From assembly GCA_036784855.1 (NCBI GenBank), contig JAZDSV010000014.1, positions 268,942 through 332,941 on the forward strand: a stretch of DNA of 64,000 nt, written 5' to 3'. The translations under genes were made by a program, and so were the position numbers. Every line of letters starts with the position of its first letter. The stretch's first letter is position 1. Source of the DNA: Aphelidium insulamus. Lineage: Eukaryota > Aphelidiomycota > Aphelidea > Aphelidiaceae. The notes under the pieces were generated by a model that was not told where the DNA came from, searched no databases, and saw nothing but the letters and a program-made list of their open reading frames with translations. This document shows positions 46,384 to 56,350 of this stretch, one piece after another.

Positions 46384-47653
46384 ATGAGCAGCACGGCGCG
46401 GACAACTCGAGCTGCAAAGCAACCCGATGCTGTGACTGGCACTCGCGTCACTATTGGAGGCGCGGCTATTTCGCCAGGAGGTTTGGCCAATTTGACCGTT
46501 CGGCGCTCCTCAAAACGCGTTAAAGTCGGACATGTTGAGCGTCAACACGCCTCAGTTATATCCGTCGAGACGCAGACTGGGAAAAGCCACTCGAATTCGC
46601 GTTCGGATATAGCATTGTCGCCGGTTTCGGAGCCGCTGAATGACCATGCGGAGTTGTTGCCGTCACCGGCCGAATCTTTCGTCATCAGCGGGATCCCTAA
46701 ATCTATCAGCACCGTGGCCGGTTCTAATGGTGGACCCCGCGAATCACCGGCACCGGCTGCTGAGCGCGTGCTAGCCGACAATGGTCGCGAACTTGTGGAC
46801 GGATCTGTCGATGAAGATACATTTGATGAAGTGGTCACGGTGCTCATGTCATCACGCGATAGAGTACCGCAGACGGGGCAAGACAACGGCCCGCCGAAAC
46901 CGTGGCTAGGTCCACAGAAGAACTCGTGGCAGGATGCCTTGTGGCCTTATGCCGAACATCCCGAAGCTCACTATCCCGGAGTCGTCCAGTTCTTTGACCA
47001 ACACTTGGTTGTCATTCACGACAAGTACCCAAAGGTGTGCGCTATACTTGTTTATCGCGTGCATGGCCATGTTTCATGTATTTAGGCAAAGCACCATTAT
47101 TTGGTGATTCCACGGCAAAGAATCGATGGCATTGCGAACCTTACCGCCGAGGCGTTGCCGCTGCTTGACTTGATGTTCAATCGGGCTCAGATAATAGTTA
47201 ACAAATTTCCCGCTGGCTTGCGCGACTTTGCAATAGGATTTCATGCAATTCCGAGCATGCGGTGCGTACCACAAATGTTGCTACGTGGAACAATGCATTT
47301 ACATACATGTACTTCACTTGCAGCCAACTGCACATGCACATCATTAGTCGCGATTACAGTACGCATCACATGAACGACAAGAAGCACTGGAATTCGTTTA
47401 CAACAAAGTTTTTCATCGAATTTTCTATCTTACGCGACATGGTACTAGCCGGGCTGCCTGTGAATGTATGTGCTGTCGTGTGATATTTTGTTGCATGGAC
47501 ACGCTTACATTGTGTCAACAGCGCGCCGACTACGAACCGTTTCTTAAGCAACCCTTGAGATGCATGTGGTGCGGCGAAGAACATCGTCAACTGCCGCGGC
47601 TCAAAGCCCATTGCAGCATATGTGCGCGTAGAACCTCATCCCGTCATCGATAA
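46384..47653 (+). CDS. APTX: aprataxin (HIT domain DNA-adenylate hydrolase)
   Basis: Removes AMP from abortive DNA ligation ends. The N-terminal 170 residues are basic then Ser-rich and disordered; there is no visible FHA domain. The HIT domain reads NSWQDALWPYAEHPEAHYPG, VVIHDKYPKAKHHYLVIPRQ, GFHAIPSMR and, after an intron, QLHMHIISRDYSTHHMNDKK with the HxHxH active-site triad. HWNSFTTKFFIE follows. The C-terminus is the aprataxin zinc finger (LRCMWCGEEHRQLPRLKAHC). Three introns are inferred. Start at 46384 (MSSTARTTRAAK). Length and layout resemble yeast Hnt3 rather than vertebrate aprataxin. Confidence 0.9.
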
Positions 47654-47729
47654 GTGCCAAGTGCCAAGTTTATCACAGAATAGATTGACATGTGCTTCTT
47701 GAACATTGTATATTTAGTGCACAGCATGA

Positions 47730-48592
47730 TTACGCGACCGGCGGCCTCGCACCCAATTCTCCTGTCAGCGATGCGATGAGTTCCTGCAATGGCGCAAGCT
47801 CTTTCTTATCGATGAGTGAAAATTCTTGAACGAAAAATATAAAGTGCTTGAATGAGGTGTTGAGATGGGCTTCTTCTCCTAGACTGACAATCTTTGGAAA
47901 ATGCGCATGATAGATATGCGCGTATATACGAAAAAGTCGTTTGAATATGTTTTGCACAACCGCTGCAGGGAATTGTCAACAAATATGTATGTACTTCCCG
48001 TGAACCCACATAGACCTGCCTTTAAAGTTTTTCGGGAACGGAACTCCAATTTTCGACGGGAAAATAGACTCATCATCCAGCTGAGTCTGCGTCCATGTCA
48101 TGAGATAGTCGACGTACTCGGGCGCAGATAATTTCACCGGCTTTTTGAAATTCACCCCATCGCACCAGTGATACTCGTATCTGGCTCTGTGAAGACCGTG
48201 CGTGCGTAACACAGTTGCTTACTTGGGTCCTGCCGACATAACTGCGCAATCGGCCGGCGTGCAGAACTCGGTGATGGTGCCGTAAAGCATGTTTGCCTGG
48301 TTGAAAAAGTCCACCGCTGATACACAGTCATATCAGCGACAGAGAATAAGGGCCAAGGACATACTGTTGACTGCGAGCCATTCGTTGATATCCTCGCCGT
48401 CGGGCAAGGTAACGGCTAGCCTAAGATTCCCCGAGCCAAGTGTCGCTTCAGCATATTTTTTCAACTGATACTGCTTGGTGCCCTCCGGTATATTCTTCTT
48501 TGGCTTGAAGGTCTTGTTCTTATTTCTGTGTCGTGCAGCGTGAGCTGGTATCCATAAGATGGCCCCGCTACTCACAAGCCGAGGAAATTCAT
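47730..48592 (-). CDS. MOB1: MOB1 kinase activator
   Basis: Scaffold that activates NDR/LATS kinases in the Hippo or mitotic-exit pathway. The first exon is only 17 nt (48576-48592), encoding MNFLG plus part of Leu, and joins in frame to [20 protein letters not shown], exactly as in MOB1 (MSFLF...[10 protein letters not shown]). Then [38 protein letters not shown] [54 protein letters not shown] and [20 protein letters not shown]. The zinc ligands Cys/His of the family are visible (EFCTPADC, H in AHIYHAH). Five introns. Confidence 0.94.
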
Positions 48593-49245
48593 GCCGGTTT
48601 GGTGCCGTCGACTGCGTTTCAGCCAATCTGTTTCAAGTTAAGCTACTTTGACCAGTGACTGAAATAAACCCAATCTTCGTTTCTCTTTAACGTATGCTCT
48701 CATTCATGCGCTCATTCATGCGCTCGTCACATGCCGTGTCACAATCATGATCAGCATTAGATGCACACTTTAAGCAACCATTGTCCATGCTCAGTAGCCA
48801 CTAGACTGGGTCTTGTGCAGCTAGGAATTGCTTAGAGGAACCACTGGTCGTGATACAGAGCCGCTGGAGTACGCAAAAGCTAACCAGTATCGTTTTCCCC
48901 GTGTTGGCGACATTGGCTAGACAATTCATGGACCAGTTCTGTTGCGGTGGAGCGATGATTGTAATGCAACAAGAACTGGACTGCTTACCTGAAGCACTTT
49001 TTCCATCGCGTGGGTCGGGTCGGATTGGAACACAAGTTTTGGCCGACCCAAATGTTGGTTAGCGGGCCATCCGGGATTTACAGTGATCAAAATACGATCT
49101 CTGACAGACGCAGCCGCCTTGTTTGCGGCAATCAAAATGCAATTTTGATTGCGCGGATTATTTGTGTGTACATAGGACAATGTATTCACTTCCGTGGTCG
49201 CCGTTGTCGTCATGATAGTCTAGTCGCTTCAACCACTTCCATATA
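48593..49245. other. intergenic with a 13-bp hairpin
   Basis: A 653-bp region upstream of MOB1. At 49225-49257 there is a perfect inverted repeat of 13-bp arms (CGCTTCAACCACT / AGTGGTTGAAGCG) with a 7-base loop, right before the resolvase-like frame. Short repeats (CTCATTCATGCG twice, 48699-48722) are also present. No gene is assigned. Confidence 0.45.
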
Positions 49246-49572
49246 GTGGTTGAAGCGCAGGTAGTCTACCTAAACTCGCATGGCTCAATTCAATGCGTTA
49301 ACAATGCAATCATCGCCACATCATTCCTGAGCATTGCAGTGGCATTCCACTGGACATTGCAGTCAATTAATCCCAAGGAGGTGCAGCAGCGCTTCGGCCT
49401 TGAGGCAGGATATGCTGTTAAGAAGAAGGATGCGAAAGCCGTTGTGGCTCACTTGCTTGAAGAGCAGTGTGTCAAGTATGACGAGTCTGTTGTCACTGAT
49501 TATCGTCACGCGCGCAAGAAAGATGACTATGCCGGCTGCCTACTTCAAGCCATGTTTGCTCAAAAATATTAA
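49246..49572 (+). pseudogene. possible Holliday-junction-resolvase-like fragment
   Basis: A short frame without a good start whose C-terminal half resembles RuvC-fold resolvases of the mitochondrial Ydc2/Cce1 and poxvirus A22 kind: TLQSINPKEVQQRF, then VKKKDAKAVVAHLLEEQC, then HARKKDDYAGCLLQAMF. In that family the SxxP and KK..DD..(A)D..L segments sit in this order near the end. The expected N-terminal metal-binding part is not seen nearby, so it looks like a partial, broken copy. It could be a relic of a mitochondrial gene or a large-DNA-virus gene. Identification is tentative. Confidence 0.35.
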
Positions 49573-51014
49573 CAGAAATATAAATGCCGTGTTCCGCTCT
49601 ATCTGTGGTAAAAAATCAGGTTCAATGGAGCTATTTTCAGATTGTTAAACCATAAAGCGGCGTAAAGCCCAATCATTCTATACGCAAAGTCTTTATTTCT
49701 GTAGTTTAATAATTAACTTAACAAGAATTAACAAGTTAAACGAAACGCTTTTGGAGCCCAATTTTTTGCCCAAAGTATATTTAACATATGAAAAACTCAT
49801 ATTTTGTGGTTTTTTGAGGTGAAAGAGAAAAAAGGAGTTTATTAAAGTGAGTCAATTACTGCCGCGCGGCCAGTGCCATAGCCGTCTCATGCGCCACAAT
49901 AAAAGAGAGTCGTTGCCACACTCGCTGAATGCTGAAAGTAAGCAGAAGTATTTTGTTTTTTGCATCAAAGCTGCCATCTATTGAACAAAAAACTTCGCTG
50001 GCCGTAGCTATCTGTGCAGCCTCCCTGCAACCAAAAAAGAAGCTTGCCTAGATAAATGCACACCTCTGGTACATAATTTGGCTATTAAACTTTACTTACT
50101 TACAAGCGGTATGTTTCTGATGTTACCAGGCACTTCTCATCGGCGCTTGTATCGCACTGTAAGTCTACAGATCATGTGCTGCAAGAGATGTCTAACTGCT
50201 ATGGCATATAATAAAAAATGCTGTAAATAACACTGTGCAGCATTGTGACACAGTTAAAAGATATATATTTAGATTAAACGGCTGTTACACCTTTGATGAT
50301 TCTGTGCGCAAACATTCATGTCAACACCATACATTAAAGACCTCCATATTGGCATATATAAGGCGCCAAATGAATATATACGCAGAGCTAATAGAAGAGT
50401 AGTCTGTGTATGATGTGCAAAGATTAACATTACGCCGACAATTGAACCGCGTTGCAGAAGGGCAAGTGACAGCAAATTCACACCAATTGATGAGCAAACT
50501 AGACAGCATAGTCAGATTATCGACCAAAAATTCACGTAAATCTATCCTCCAAGGTGATTTCTATGTGTTTTATGGTTGTTATTGATGTTATTAGGGCATT
50601 GCCTGGTGTAATTTGGTGCTGGGCGGCGATTCGCCAGTTGTTAATCCGATCACGCCCAATCAGACGATTTTTTGTTAAACCGGCGGAACTCGTTGACGCT
50701 TTAAGGGCGAAAATAAGTTAGTAGCTGCCGCTTGTGTTTCTTCAAACCCCCGCATCTGGTGCGACACCCTAACCATCACTGGTTAGAAGTTAAGAACAAA
50801 ACTACTTGTGCGCGCGAATATCATGCATAAAAGCCATGTTAACAACAAGTAACTTGACAAGTCACCCAGCTACATATGCATGACAAAAAACATCATTATG
50901 CCGAGCAGTTATTTAGCTGATACCGCATGCACAAAAGGAATAATTATTCAGACTTGATAAAAATTGAGGAAGAAGATTATTTTTGATATTGACGATAATG
51001 AGATCGCAGCGGCG
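49573..51014. other. AT-rich gene-poor stretch containing the left inverted-repeat arm
   Basis: About 1.4 kb with no credible gene. It includes the left arm of a perfect inverted repeat (49832-49890), many poly(A/T) runs and no recognisable transposase. AT content is higher than in the gene-dense part of the window. Confidence 0.5.
49832..49890 (+). repeat. left arm of 59-bp perfect inverted repeat
   Basis: Begins AAGGAGTTTATTAAAGTGAG, contains the palindrome GCCGCGCGGC, and ends GCCATAGCCGTCTCAT. It is the exact reverse complement of 52101-52159, all 59 positions matching. A diverged relative lies near 56260. Confidence 0.92.
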
Positions 51015-51941
51015 TTAAATCGGCGACTCTTGCAAAACGCGCTTATACTGCAAACGGCCACGCAGTTTCCCGTACACGTTGTAGCGCTTGGCAACAAGTC
51101 CGACAACAGCTAGCACAGCCACGGCAGCAGCAACGATGCCCGCAATCACGTACGCTGAAAACACCGATTCCGACGCCGGTTCCTTGCATGCACGGTCCGG
51201 TTGCACCGGAATAGCGTCGCCGCTGTGGCCGAGACCATGGTCGCAAGTGCACCTAGACGATAGCGGATACCAACGAAACACAAATGGCGACAGTTCGATG
51301 GTGGGGTGCCAGCGACACTTGAACGAGCCCACCTTGCGGCGACAGGTTTCATTGCATTCATTTTTTGTTGCCTCGCAATACTCGTTCCGGCTGTACGCGA
51401 AGGGAACACTGGACGTGCGATGAGCCGGGACAGAATAGTCGAGAACATGCAAAAGCTCATCGTTTTCAAAGCAGTGTGGGTCCGTGTGAGCAACACTTTC
51501 GTATTTCTTTCCATCGATTGTCATGTTGCGAAAGTGATACACGGCAAAGACGTTGACAGGATCAACGTATCCATAGCATTGCTCGCGGACATGTTCGTTT
51601 GTCAGGTCGTATGCTTGCCGTACCACCGGCTGCTTGAAATCATTGTCAAACTTGATGCCGTCATCATCGTGAATGCACGTTGCTGCACTAGACGAGCTTG
51701 TTTTGCCGATGAAGCACACTTTCATGCCGGCAGTGAGGTTTCTGGCAAAGCACATGTTGTCCAGCATGTCCATCATTCCTTGACACACGCTGGCGCCTTT
51801 CTCGTCGCCCCCAGCCGGTATGGTCTGCGTGAACACACCGTCTTTTTCGACGATAGAGTGCGCCGAGGCCAGCCCGCCGGCACAGCACCAAAGCGCCGAC
51901 AAAACGACGCTAAAAATCATTTGATCGACTGGATCGACCAT
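51015..51941 (-). CDS. cysteine-rich type I membrane protein
   Basis: Intronless, 308 residues, no family recognised. The N-terminus has a signal peptide (IFSVVLSALWCCAGGLASAH). The ectodomain has about a dozen cysteines in patterns such as NEYCEATKNECNETCRRKVG, GSFKCRW and SRCTCDHGLGHS, with glycosylation-like NMT, NLT and NET sites. Then one membrane helix (SAYVIAGIVAAAVAVLAVVG) and a short basic tail (KRYNVYGKLRGRLQYKRV). The spacing recalls EGF-like modules but does not fit one cleanly. It lies alone between the two arms of a 59-bp inverted repeat. GC-rich codon use resembles host genes, so it is probably a host surface receptor or adhesin. Confidence 0.75.
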   Translation of the reverse strand: MVDPVDQMIFSVVLSALWCCAGGLASAHSIVEKDGVFTQTIPAGGDEKGASVCQGMMDMLDNMCFARNLTAGMKVCFIGKTSSSSAATCIHDDDGIKFDNDFKQPVVRQAYDLTNEHVREQCYGYVDPVNVFAVYHFRNMTIDGKKYESVAHTDPHCFENDELLHVLDYSVPAHRTSSVPFAYSRNEYCEATKNECNETCRRKVGSFKCRWHPTIELSPFVFRWYPLSSRCTCDHGLGHSGDAIPVQPDRACKEPASESVFSAYVIAGIVAAAVAVLAVVGLVAKRYNVYGKLRGRLQYKRVLQESPI

Positions 51942-52810
51942 TTGACTCGCCTATTGCGCAGATTAACAGACAAGTTGAATGCAGAACATCACTGACCGAC
52001 GAAGCCGCCTTGACCGCATGACCTCATGTTCTAACGGTCAAACTGTGATCTTGCGCAGGTGTAACAAACAATGAACATCCGCGTTTTTCCATTTTAGTAT
52101 ATGAGACGGCTATGGCACTGGCCGCGCGGCAGTAATTGACTCACTTTAATAAACTCCTTGCCCCACGATTTTAGTATATTAAATTTCGGGTTGATGGTTT
52201 AAAATTTTCGGGTTGACATCCAGCCGCCCTCGGGCCTGGTCGGGTTTGGGTTGAGAAAATAGCTGCCGAGCCGGGTTAGATAGGGTTCGTGTTGAAAAAA
52301 AGGGAAATCCTCATCTCTGGTGTGAATTAAAGAAGGAACAATTTTAGGGGCAAATAACGCCACATGGTAAATAAAGGTTTTAAAGGTTTACCGGTTTGCC
52401 CAGGAGAGTCCCACAACATCAATGCTTATCGTGAGACTTGTATCACGTGTGTAGTTGTATGGTCCGCTCAGCTATTATCGAACAATCTGCTTCATGCGCA
52501 TCATAACTCAACATAACTCAGCGGTGGACAACCGCTGCCACCGGCGTCGCGCAGTGGCAGCGATTTGGTGTCCCATGTCAACCAGTCGACGACACCTCTC
52601 TCCAAGTGCGCGCCAACGTGTCGCGCATTGACCGCGGCCATATCACACACGCAGCCGGCACACAACTCGCCGCCAATAAACATGGCCCCTATGCCGCAGT
52701 TTGCCGCCTGGATGAGCAGTGCGCCGCTCTGGGCAGTCAGTCAGTCAGTGACTCTCAACCAACTAACATGGCACGCACTCCGGCGCACGGGTCCAGCTTT
52801 GGTAAAGTTC
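51942..52810. other. intergenic containing the right inverted-repeat arm
   Basis: An 869-bp gap. It holds the right arm (52101-52159) between 12-bp direct repeats, then a G/T-rich patch with repeated CGGGTT units (52186-52295) that may be decayed transposon sequence. Small open frames at 52501-52827 show no similarity I can name. Confidence 0.4.
52101..52159 (-). repeat. right arm of 59-bp perfect inverted repeat
   Basis: Exact reverse complement of 49832-49890. This arm sits inside a 65-bp segment (52103-52167) flanked on both sides by ATTTTAGTATAT, at 52091-52102 and 52168-52179, which looks like an insertion footprint. Confidence 0.92.
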
Positions 52811-53331
52811 TATTAAAATATACGTAGAGTAGTAGTGTCAACGTATACTAGTTGAGAAGAAGTTGGTTGTTTATTGATTCTAACATGCGCGCCTTTTATA
52901 GCCGCGAGCGTCAATGCTATCCGAGGCATCAGATATTGCTTGGCAGCGTCATTCGTCATTGGTGATGTTGCTCGGTAATTTGGTATTCCTGGCTGTTGGA
53001 ATATGCAACGCATACGCCGTTCATCGTACATAAAACAGTACATGAAAGAATATGTCACGAGTGACATATTCTTCCACACATGTCACTCGTGACATGTGTG
53101 GCGTCCCCCTGACGATCATGTGATCTAAATGATTGGCTCACATAAATCTGGCGTACGTCAGTAAAATCTGGCGTTTTTGCTATAAAAGGTGACATGCACG
53201 CTCACAAAAAAGTAAAAGTTTTACTCTTACTTTCCTCACACTCACTAATTTCACGTGACCTTTGAACACTGGCAACATACTCTGACCAATCGGACTGACT
53301 GTGAGTGACTGTTGCATTGTGTATTCCAACA
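52811..53331 (-). repeat. copia LTR (family 1), minus orientation, with nested LTR
   Basis: Reading on the minus strand it begins TGTTGGAATA and ends TATTTTAATA. Removing the nested element and its 5-bp duplication leaves 241 bp, the same length as the solo LTR at 54779-55019, with about seven differences by eye. It carries TATAAAAG and AATAAA signals, as expected for an LTR. Confidence 0.85.
52994..53268 (+). repeat. solo LTR of a second family nested in LTR 1
   Basis: A 275-bp element starting TGTTGGAATATG and ending TTTGAACA, flanked by CTGGC at 52989-52993 and 53269-53273, a 5-bp target duplication. It has a TATAAAAG box and two adjacent palindromes (53047-53072 and 53074-53101). Only one LTR is present, so the rest was lost by recombination. 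Confidence 0.85.
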
Positions 53332-54778
53332 GACACTACTACTCTGCGTATATATTATTTATATTTAATATTATTATATATTTAAATATTATATTAATAA
53401 AATATTATATTAATAACACTCGGATCGTCACCGTTTTCAATCCTTCCCAATCCATGCTTACTGGAAGATGGCAATGGATTAACATAAGTGGGAGACGGAG
53501 TGTAATTATGCCGATCAGCGGGGATTCGTTCATCAAACTCCGCGGTACGCGTAAGCTGAATACTTTTTATGGCAGGTTCCAAAAACGGTACGCTTTTGAC
53601 TGCGAATCCTATGCCACGAAAATTCCTTTCACACTTTTAGCGCTGAATTTACCTGTGCGATGTGCGTCTAAGACGTGCGCATAAATAGTACAGCCGAAGA
53701 TTCTCATATTGGTAAGTTCAGGTTTTTGACCTGTCCACGCCTCCCAAGGAGTCTTGTTTTCAAGACCCTTGATAGCGGAACGATTAATGAGAAATACGGC
53801 AGTAGCTACTGCTTCACCCCAGAGACGGACAGGGACTGTGCGCGTATGAAGGAGTGTGCGAGCTGTATCGAGAATATGTCGATTTTTGCGCTCTGCAATA
53901 CCGTTCTGTTGTGGCGTGTGAGGAATAGTACGTTGTATAGCGATACCATTGGCTTGACAAAAGTCAATAAATTCTGTGGACGTATATTCGCCACCATTAT
54001 CAGTGCGTAGGCATTTAATACGCTTATCATGTTGAGTCAAGATCAAACTATGAACTTGCTTAAATTTATCAAAGACTTCAGATTTGGTCTTCAATATAAA
54101 CACAAATGTGTACTTCGTGTAGTCATCAACAAATATAACAAAGTACCGGCTATGTCCATACGACGGTGGATCAATAGGTCCAACCACGTCACTATGAATT
54201 AAAGCTCCAATGGAATTGTTTTGTTGTTGTGCGATGTGATGCGGAAAATGTTTTGCATGTGTCTTTCCTTTGTAGCATCCTTCGCAGTGTTGCAACTTGG
54301 TTGCCAATGGCAACTCAGTACCCTTCATGTGATGCTTGATCATTTTCTTGATGCAATATGACCAATATGACCCAGTCTTCGATGCCATAATTCAGTATCA
54401 TGTAGCAACTGTGTTGCGTTAGCATTAAGACACAAGTCGTTGTTAATTGTGCTATGAAGTATCCAGAGTCCATTTTCTTTTGCAGCCGTAATACTACTTC
54501 ATTATCAGTTTAAAGCACAACAATAGTTGTCTTCAAACATAAATTTGAGACCAATTTTAGTCAATTGACGAACTAAGCTTTTTTCCTGTCGAAAAAAAAA
54601 TAATTGACGAACAATTATAAGATTGTATGCCATGTCAGGCACATACCAAACATCTGTTAACAGATATTGCGATTGATTTTTATTGTCATTAAGGTTAACG
54701 TTGCCGATACCTTTGACAAGTACCTTAGTGTTGTGACCAATTACCACACCTTTTGCTGCCTCATCAGGTTTTAACTTT

Positions 54779-55019
54779 TGTTGGAATACACAATGCAATA
54801 GTCACCCACAGTCAGTCCGATTGGTCAAAGTATGTTGCCAGGAATACCAAATTACTGAGCAACATCACCAATGACGAATGACGCTGCCAAGCAACATCTG
54901 ATGCCTCGGATAGAATTGACGCTCGCGGCTATAAAAGGCGCGCATGTTAGCATCAATAAACAACCAACTTCTTCTCAACTAGTATACGTTGACACTACTA
55001 CTCTACGTATATTTTAATA
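54779..55019 (+). repeat. solo LTR (family 1) inserted in the copia fossil
   Basis: 241 bp, beginning TGTTGGAATACAC and ending TATTTTAATA, in the opposite direction to the host element. The 5-bp sequence ACTTT flanks it at 54774-54778 and 55020-55024. It holds TATAAAAGG and AATAAA in LTR-like positions. The near identity with 52811-53331 suggests both are fairly young. Confidence 0.9.
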
Positions 55020-55720
55020 ACTTTCGTCTTTTGTCGAAGACTTGTTGGTTGCCTGAGACATGTTGAGTACAACCGGTGTCAATGTACCCAGGAATGCTAA
55101 TTACCTTGGTCATTTCGCGCTTAGCCATCAAGGCCACGGCTGCCAAATCCTCATATTTGGACTTCTTCGGCAGTCGGCATGTAGTAGCGCTATGCCCTTT
55201 ACGACCACAGTTGGTACAGGTCGTCGGTGCCAGACTTGGATTCTTGATCCAGCATTTGTATACCGTGTGCAAAGTCTTGTGACAATTGAACACTGTTCCT
55301 TTCGGTTGTCCAGCTTGTACTTGCGCTTGATACCAGCTTTGGCGACAAGTACTTGCTGGTCCTTTGCGGCACGCGATTTCTTATCGCGATTTAAAGTTTT
55401 GCCAATGTGACATCACAAGCATACAAAGCCGAAAGTAGGTTAGATCTGCTACTTCGCTCCAGATCTGCCGCTTTGTGTCATATTCGGATGACAAGCTGCG
55501 GAGCAGTGCGGCTGGGTTTGTTCATCGGATACCGCATGACCGCAGTCAACAAGTTGGTTGGATATATCATTCGACTTGTTGATGTTCGCCAGCATGTTGG
55601 AGTCCGAACACTTTTTTTGGCTTGCTTAAGTTTTTGAAGCTCATCATCTTCTTGGGGTCCGCAATGGTGCTTTTTGTTATTTTTTATCTCCATATTCTTG
55701 CAGCGCAATTCAATATTGCA

Positions 55721-56054
55721 ATACCAATATTATTGCAATTTTTGGCCATTGTTACAGTGCACTCAGAGCAGTCCCGATCGATCGTGACTGTGTGACGGGG
55801 CAGCTATATCACCTGCAGTCAATCCGTGTATTTGTGTAATCTGTGCAAAAATCCGTTTAAATAAACGGATTTTTGCAGGTGATTTACGCGCGGTGTACCA
55901 CACTGCACGCTAGCTGACTCCATATAAAAGTAATGCTGCCCAGCAAGCACCATTTATAGGAATATAAGTAGTGCAATTCAACGTACTATCAAAATTTATC
56001 AGATTCGGATTGTACGCCGCCGCCCACGGAACGATTATGGAACAATCCGAATTA
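55721..56054. other. repeat-island filler
   Basis: About 330 bp between the copia fossil and an older LTR copy. The segment AAAAATCCGTTTAAATAAACGGATTTTTGC near 55847-55877 contains a perfect palindrome (GCAAAAATCCGTTTA / TAAACGGATTTTTGC). No gene is seen. Confidence 0.5.
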
Positions 56055-56256
56055 TGAGGAAGAAGTTGATTAATTATCGATACTAATAGGCGCGCCATTC
56101 ATCGCCTTATAGCCCCGAGCGTAAATATATTCGAAGCATCATATATTGATGGCCAACGTCATTCGTAATTGTGATGTTGCTCAGTAATTTGGTAAATCTG
56201 GCAACATACTTTGACCATCGGACGGCGAATGACTGATGCATTGTGAATGCCAACAC
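56055..56256 (-). repeat. old, diverged copy of the family 1 LTR
   Basis: Shares order and wording with 52811-53331 (GAAGAAGTTG, GGCGCGCC, TTATAGCC.CGAGCG, TGATGTTGCTCAGTAATTTGG, CTGGCAACATACT), but with many differences, so it is older. It lies where a 5' LTR of the copia fossil could lie, in the same orientation, yet it is too diverged to be its obvious partner. Confidence 0.6.
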
Positions 56257-56350
56257 CATAGTCGTCTCATGAACCGCAATGAAGGTACACAGTTGATGCA
56301 CCAGCGGCTATTTTGAAAAGTGATATTTGAGACAGCTATGGCGCGTCATC
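56257..56350. repeat. diverged relative of the 59-bp inverted repeat
   Basis: Holds CATAGTCGTCTCATGA at 56258 and, about 70 bp on, TTGAGACAGCTATGG: an imperfect inverted pair. The left half resembles the inner part of 49832-49890 and the bases that follow it; the right half resembles 52101-52159. It looks like a short, older member of the same repeat family, abutting the old LTR. Confidence 0.5.

Larger units (their letters stand above)
52811..55720 (-). mobile_element. Ty1/copia retrotransposon fossil (broken)
   Basis: Fossil LTR element read on the minus strand. Parts seen from its 5' side: a gag zinc knuckle (near 55230), a protease-like region, the GAG-pre-integrase region and the integrase core (53609-54388). 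Reverse transcriptase and RNase H were not seen. The LTR at its 3' side is 52811-53331. It is interrupted by a solo LTR of its own family at 54779-55019. It is clearly broken, with several breaks and a large missing part. Its own insertion is older than the nested solo LTR. Confidence 0.85.

Noticed and set aside
48926-49213. Minus-strand frame with Thr-rich start upstream of MOB1
   Set aside because: No family resemblance, no splice link to MOB1, and the MOB1 start is already explained by the 17-nt exon.
52186-52295. CGGGTT-rich patch as a transposon end or telomere-like repeat
   Set aside because: Units are irregular and no inverted partner or duplication is visible.
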